Source: CAYGZA01 sp964354135 (GTDB taxonomy: Bacteria; Planctomycetota; Planctomycetia; Pirellulales; Thermoguttaceae). From it: a stretch of 17,175 nucleotides of DNA. Of this stretch, positions 14,724 through 17,175 are shown in pieces. Below the pieces are notes generated by a model. It was given only the letters and a program-made list of their open reading frames with translations. It was not told the DNA's origin and did no database searches. Made by a program: the position numbers and the translations under genes. The stretch's first letter is position 1, and each line of letters opens with the position of its first letter. The DNA lies in contig CAYGZA010000116.1 of assembly GCA_964354135.1 (NCBI GenBank), positions 1 through 17,175 on the forward strand, written 5' to 3'.

Positions 14724-15962
14724 ATGACGAACTCCAGGCGATCGTTGGAGACAACTTCCGGCCCGCTCACTCGGCGGCGATTGCTTCACCTAGCGCTGCT
14801 CGGTGGAGGGGTGTCTTTCCTGGCAAGATCCCTTGCCGCAGAGACGTCAAGAGACAAGCCACAAACTGGTCCGCCCGCACACAAGGTCCCGGTAATCGAC
14901 TGCACCGACCTGTACCACCCGCACCAGGACGTCGGCGACAACTTCGATATCGTCGCCGCGTACGCCCTGCCCGAAGTGGACCTCAAGGCGGTGATTCTCG
15001 ACGTTACGGATCGCTACCGCCAGGCGTTTACCGACCACGAAAACCCGGCGTATCGCGATCCCACCGGCCCGCGCGACCCGGGCTATATCCCGGTGACGCA
15101 GCTCAATTACCTCTTCGGCCGGAACGTGCCTTGCGCGGCCGGCCCCTTTGGGCCGATGAAGTCGCCCGCCGACAAGATGCTCGATGCCCCGCCGTTTCAG
15201 CAGTTCGGCGTGGAGCTTCTGCTGCAAACGCTGCGGCAGAGCGACCGGAAGGTGGCAGCGCTCTCGTTCGGCTCGGCGCGGACCGTCGCCGTGGCCTACA
15301 ACCGCGAGCCCGACTTGCTCCGCGCGAAGGTCCACCGGGTGCATCTCTGCGCGGGAGCGTCGTCGCCGGACTTCCTTGAGTGGAACGTGATGCTCGACCC
15401 CCACGCGCACGTCCGCGTGCTCCGCTCCGACCTGCCCGTGGCGATCTACCCGTGCGCAACCAAGGAGGGGCCGTTTGCGTACGGTCCCCACAATTGCTAC
15501 TGGAAGCTCGCGGACCTCAAGTTCATCGAGAAGATGGACCCGAGGTTGAAGAACTATCTGGCCTTCGCCTTCGGCCGGATGAGCCGCGTGGACTTCCTGC
15601 GGATGCTCGACGAGCCGCCGCACGAGGAGGTCCTCAAGACGGTCTACGGCCGGCCGCACCACGTGTGGGAAACGGCCGTCTGGGCCCAGGTATCCGACCG
15701 CCGGCTCGTGCGCCGCGCCGACGGGCGTTGCCGCCTCATTCCCGCCGCCGAAGTTCTCCCGGGCGACAAGGTGCTCCCCAACGAGCTGCGACCGTGCCGG
15801 CTGACCGTCCGCGACGACGGGGTCTTCAGCTTCCGGCTCACCGACGGGCCGTCGAACTTCCTGATCTACGACCGCGGCGACCCGACGGAAAACGAGCGGG
15901 CATTGCGGGAGGCCCTGCCGGCTCTCTACACGGCGTTCCAAGTGCCGGGAATGGGCCGGTAA
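14724..15962 (+). CDS. Tat-exported nucleoside-hydrolase-like protein
   Basis: Family knowledge: inosine-uridine-type nucleoside hydrolases split ribonucleosides into base and ribose using a calcium ion held by an N-terminal Asp cluster. The 412-residue protein begins with a Tat-like signal (TRRRLLHLALLGGG, about 16-29, then a cut near LAAETS). The mature part starts VPVIDCTDLYHPHQDVGDNF (55-74), where the classical family has DTDPGxDD. Asp residues are kept (D59, D62, D69, D72) but spaced more widely. FDIVAAYALPEVDLKAVILD then follows the normal course of the fold, and EWNVMLDPHA (219-228) matches the FN...DPxA segment of the family. The altered metal motif makes a divergent subgroup with another substrate likely. 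The start is ATG 14724, with no clear ribosome site; GTG 14700 with AAGG upstream is an alternative. Confidence 0.7.
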   Translation: MTNSRRSLETTSGPLTRRRLLHLALLGGGVSFLARSLAAETSRDKPQTGPPAHKVPVIDCTDLYHPHQDVGDNFDIVAAYALPEVDLKAVILDVTDRYRQAFTDHENPAYRDPTGPRDPGYIPVTQLNYLFGRNVPCAAGPFGPMKSPADKMLDAPPFQQFGVELLLQTLRQSDRKVAALSFGSARTVAVAYNREPDLLRAKVHRVHLCAGASSPDFLEWNVMLDPHAHVRVLRSDLPVAIYPCATKEGPFAYGPHNCYWKLADLKFIEKMDPRLKNYLAFAFGRMSRVDFLRMLDEPPHEEVLKTVYGRPHHVWETAVWAQVSDRRLVRRADGRCRLIPAAEVLPGDKVLPNELRPCRLTVRDDGVFSFRLTDGPSNFLIYDRGDPTENERALREALPALYTAFQVPGMGR

Positions 15963-15967
15963 CCGCG

Positions 15968-16000
15968 CAGACTTCCGAAGTCTCCGACTTCGGAAGTCTG
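15968..16000. terminator. Nested perfect palindrome, possible terminator or repeat element
   Basis: CAGACTTCCGAAGTC (15968-15982) and GACTTCGGAAGTCTG (15986-16000) are perfect inverted copies around a 3-nt loop. Each half also contains a smaller palindrome, GACTTC-C-GAAGTC or GACTTC-G-GAAGTC. It begins 5 bp after the nucleoside-hydrolase-like stop, where a terminator is expected, but no T-run follows. It might also be a copy of a dispersed genomic palindrome. Confidence 0.5.
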
Positions 16001-16057
16001 TCCGGCGACGGTATCGAGCCCGCGGGCCGTGCGGCAATCGGGGGAGGGGAGAGCGGA

Positions 16058-16086
16058 TTGTTGTGCGGCGAATCGGGGCCTATAAT
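16058..16086 (+). promoter_or_regulatory. Sigma70-type promoter for the epimerase-like gene
   Basis: A perfect TATAAT (16081-16086) follows TTGTTG (16058-16063) by 17 bp. Transcription would begin near 16093, about 40 bp before ATG 16132. The -35 matches only three bases, so strength rests on the -10. It lies downstream of the palindrome at 15968-16000, so this gene is probably a separate transcript. Confidence 0.5.
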
Positions 16087-16131
16087 CGCGGGCTGGAGCG
16101 AAGCGTTCACGAAGCCTCAAGGAGTCATGCC

Positions 16132-17034
16132 ATGAAGACGAGAATCGACCGTCGGGATTTCCTCAAGGTGGCCGGTGCGATGGGCGCCGGCATCGGTTTG
16201 GCGAGCTCGGGTGTGCCGAGCTTGTGGGCCGGCGAATTCGGCAACGGGGCGCCGAACGCCGAGAAACTCGGCTGGCGCGTTGCCTGCTGCGCGTACAGCT
16301 TCAATCAGTTCACCTTCTTCGAGGCCCTGGAGCGGACCGCTTCCGTCGGCGTGAAGCTCGTGGAGGGCTTCTCCTGGCAGCCGGTGAGCCAAGAGAAGAA
16401 GGACGTGCAGACCAACGAGGCGATGCCCGAGACCGCTTGCGAGGAAGTCAAGAAGCGGCTGGCCGACACCGGCATGAAGCTCGTGGGCTGCTACATGGCC
16501 GAGATGCCCAACAAGGAGGACGTCTGCCGCAAGAAGTTCGAGTGGGGGAAGAAGCTGGGCATCGAGTACTTCGTCGCCGAGCCGCCGCTGGATGCCTTGG
16601 ACCTGGTGGCTCGGCTGTGCGACGAATACGAGATCCGCGTCGCCATCCACAATCACCCCAAGCCGAGCTCGGTCTATTGGGACCCCGAGACCGTCGTGAA
16701 GGCCACCAAGGGACGGACCAGGCGGATCGGGGCTTGTGCCGACACGGGGCACTGGGTCCGCTCCGGTCTGGACCCGGTCGCGTCGGTCAGGAAGCTCAGG
16801 GGCCGGCTGGTGAGCTTCCACCTGAAGGACATCACCGAGTTCGGCAAGGTGGATGCCCCCGACGTTCCCTGGGGCGACGGCAAGGGGAACATCGAGGGCG
16901 TGCTCCGGGAGGTGCATCGCCAGAAGGCCAAGACGGTCTTCGGCATCGAGTACGAGCGGCACGGCGAGACCCGGCCGGACATCGCCAAGTGCCTGGCCTT
17001 CCTCGACAAGATCGCCGCCCAACTGGCGGGATAA
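16132..17034 (+). CDS. Tat-exported sugar phosphate isomerase/epimerase-like TIM barrel (AP endonuclease 2 fold)
   Basis: The 300-residue protein starts with a textbook Tat signal: RRDFLKVAGAMGAGIGLASS (7-26), with cleavage near WAGEF. The rest is a xylose-isomerase-like barrel. Likely metal ligands sit at the expected strand ends: E150 in YFVAEPP, H173 and H175 in AIHNHP, D204 in ACADTGHWVRSG, H230 in SFHLKD, and E273 in GIEYE. Proteins of this group isomerise or epimerise sugars and cyclitols, or act as lyases or dehydratases on oxidised sugars. The product cannot be told from sequence. A Tat-exported copy is a familiar planctomycete trait and places the reaction outside the cytoplasm. AAGGAG (16119-16124) lies 7 nt before ATG 16132, which fixes the start; the frame is open further upstream, but with no such site. 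Confidence 0.85.
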   Translation: MKTRIDRRDFLKVAGAMGAGIGLASSGVPSLWAGEFGNGAPNAEKLGWRVACCAYSFNQFTFFEALERTASVGVKLVEGFSWQPVSQEKKDVQTNEAMPETACEEVKKRLADTGMKLVGCYMAEMPNKEDVCRKKFEWGKKLGIEYFVAEPPLDALDLVARLCDEYEIRVAIHNHPKPSSVYWDPETVVKATKGRTRRIGACADTGHWVRSGLDPVASVRKLRGRLVSFHLKDITEFGKVDAPDVPWGDGKGNIEGVLREVHRQKAKTVFGIEYERHGETRPDIAKCLAFLDKIAAQLAG

Positions 17035-17046
17035 TGCCGCGATCCA

Positions 17047-17087
17047 GGATTCGGCCCGCAGAGCCGCGCCTACGCCCGGCCGATTCC
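17047..17087 (+). terminator. Possible hairpin after the epimerase-like gene
   Basis: GGATTCGGCC (17047-17056) pairs with GGCCGATTCC (17078-17087) at 9 of 10 positions around a 21-nt loop, 12 bp after the stop codon. The loop is large and no T-run follows, so this is a weak terminator candidate. Confidence 0.25.
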
Positions 17088-17133
17088 GGGGGCTGCGCGA
17101 CCGCCTGCAAACCGCCCTATCCCGGATTATTCA

Positions 17134-17175
17134 GTGCGCCGTGAGAAGGTGTTGGTTTCTCGTGGGTGCAAGTCC
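17134..17175 (+). ncRNA. 5' end of a group II intron, cut by the window edge
   Basis: GTGCG at 17134-17138 matches the conserved GUGYG with which group II introns begin. It is followed by an imperfect stem (GTGAGAA 17141-17147 with TTCTCGT 17157-17163, five Watson-Crick pairs plus two wobbles), and then by GGGTGCAAGTCC, a segment I know from the start of domain I in bacterial group II introns. The ribozyme core and any reverse transcriptase would lie beyond the window. The insertion point is outside any recognised gene, about 100 bp after the epimerase-like stop. The call rests on three short matches and stays provisional. Confidence 0.5.

Noticed and set aside
12055..14754. A 899-codon open frame on the minus strand opposite the GH2 gene
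   Set aside because: It has no domain pattern, is rich in Arg, Ala, Val and Gly, and exactly shadows a clear GH2 gene. Long antisense frames are usual in high-GC coding DNA.
1..17175. CRISPR array, tRNA or rRNA genes, defence or toxin-antitoxin system
   Set aside because: I saw no regularly spaced repeats, no tRNA-like cloverleaf, no rRNA stretch and no recognisable nuclease, toxin or antitoxin.

Overview
The window looks like chromosomal DNA of a free-living planctomycete (Pirellulales-like, quite possibly a metagenome assembly). The signs are high GC, a Ser/Thr kinase with the planctomycete N-terminal extension and a C-terminal PEGA-type domain, an ECF sigma factor followed by a membrane protein with a LolA-like domain, many secreted glycan-acting enzymes, and two Tat-type signal peptides. 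Taxonomy is inferred from these family habits, not from a marker gene.

Layout. Positions 1-1903 (+) hold the 3' part of a GH36 alpha-galactosidase whose catalytic barrel is interrupted by an extra beta-sandwich domain. Positions 2127-4693 (-) hold an ECF sigma / anti-sigma-like operon that ends in a broken or remnant secreted protein. Positions 4781-5440 are decayed sequence ending in a transposase C-terminus. Positions 5590-7149 (+) encode a Ser/Thr kinase with a membrane anchor and PEGA domain. Positions 12012 down to 7225 (-) form a tight three-gene run: a secreted beta-helix protein, a MalK/UgpC-type ABC ATPase and a neutral-ceramidase-like hydrolase. From 12100 to 17034 (+) come a secreted GH2 glycosidase with a discoidin-type domain, a Tat-exported nucleoside-hydrolase-like protein and a Tat-exported sugar isomerase/epimerase-like TIM barrel. 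The last 42 bases look like the 5' end of a group II intron running off the window.

How the genes may work together. GH36, GH2, the beta-helix protein, the sugar-epimerase-like protein and the orphan sugar-type ABC ATPase all fit breakdown and uptake of complex glycans. The divergent promoter region at 12013-12099 may co-express the two arms around it. Start sites are well supported by Shine-Dalgarno sequences for the kinase (GTG 5590), GH2 (ATG 12100), the beta-helix protein (ATG 12012) and the epimerase-like protein (ATG 16132).

I see no CRISPR array, rRNA, tRNA, phage module or recognisable defence system. The most unusual items are the group II intron edge, the inserted domain in GH36, the beta-helix protein with an unrecognised N-terminal domain, and a nested palindrome at 15968-16000.
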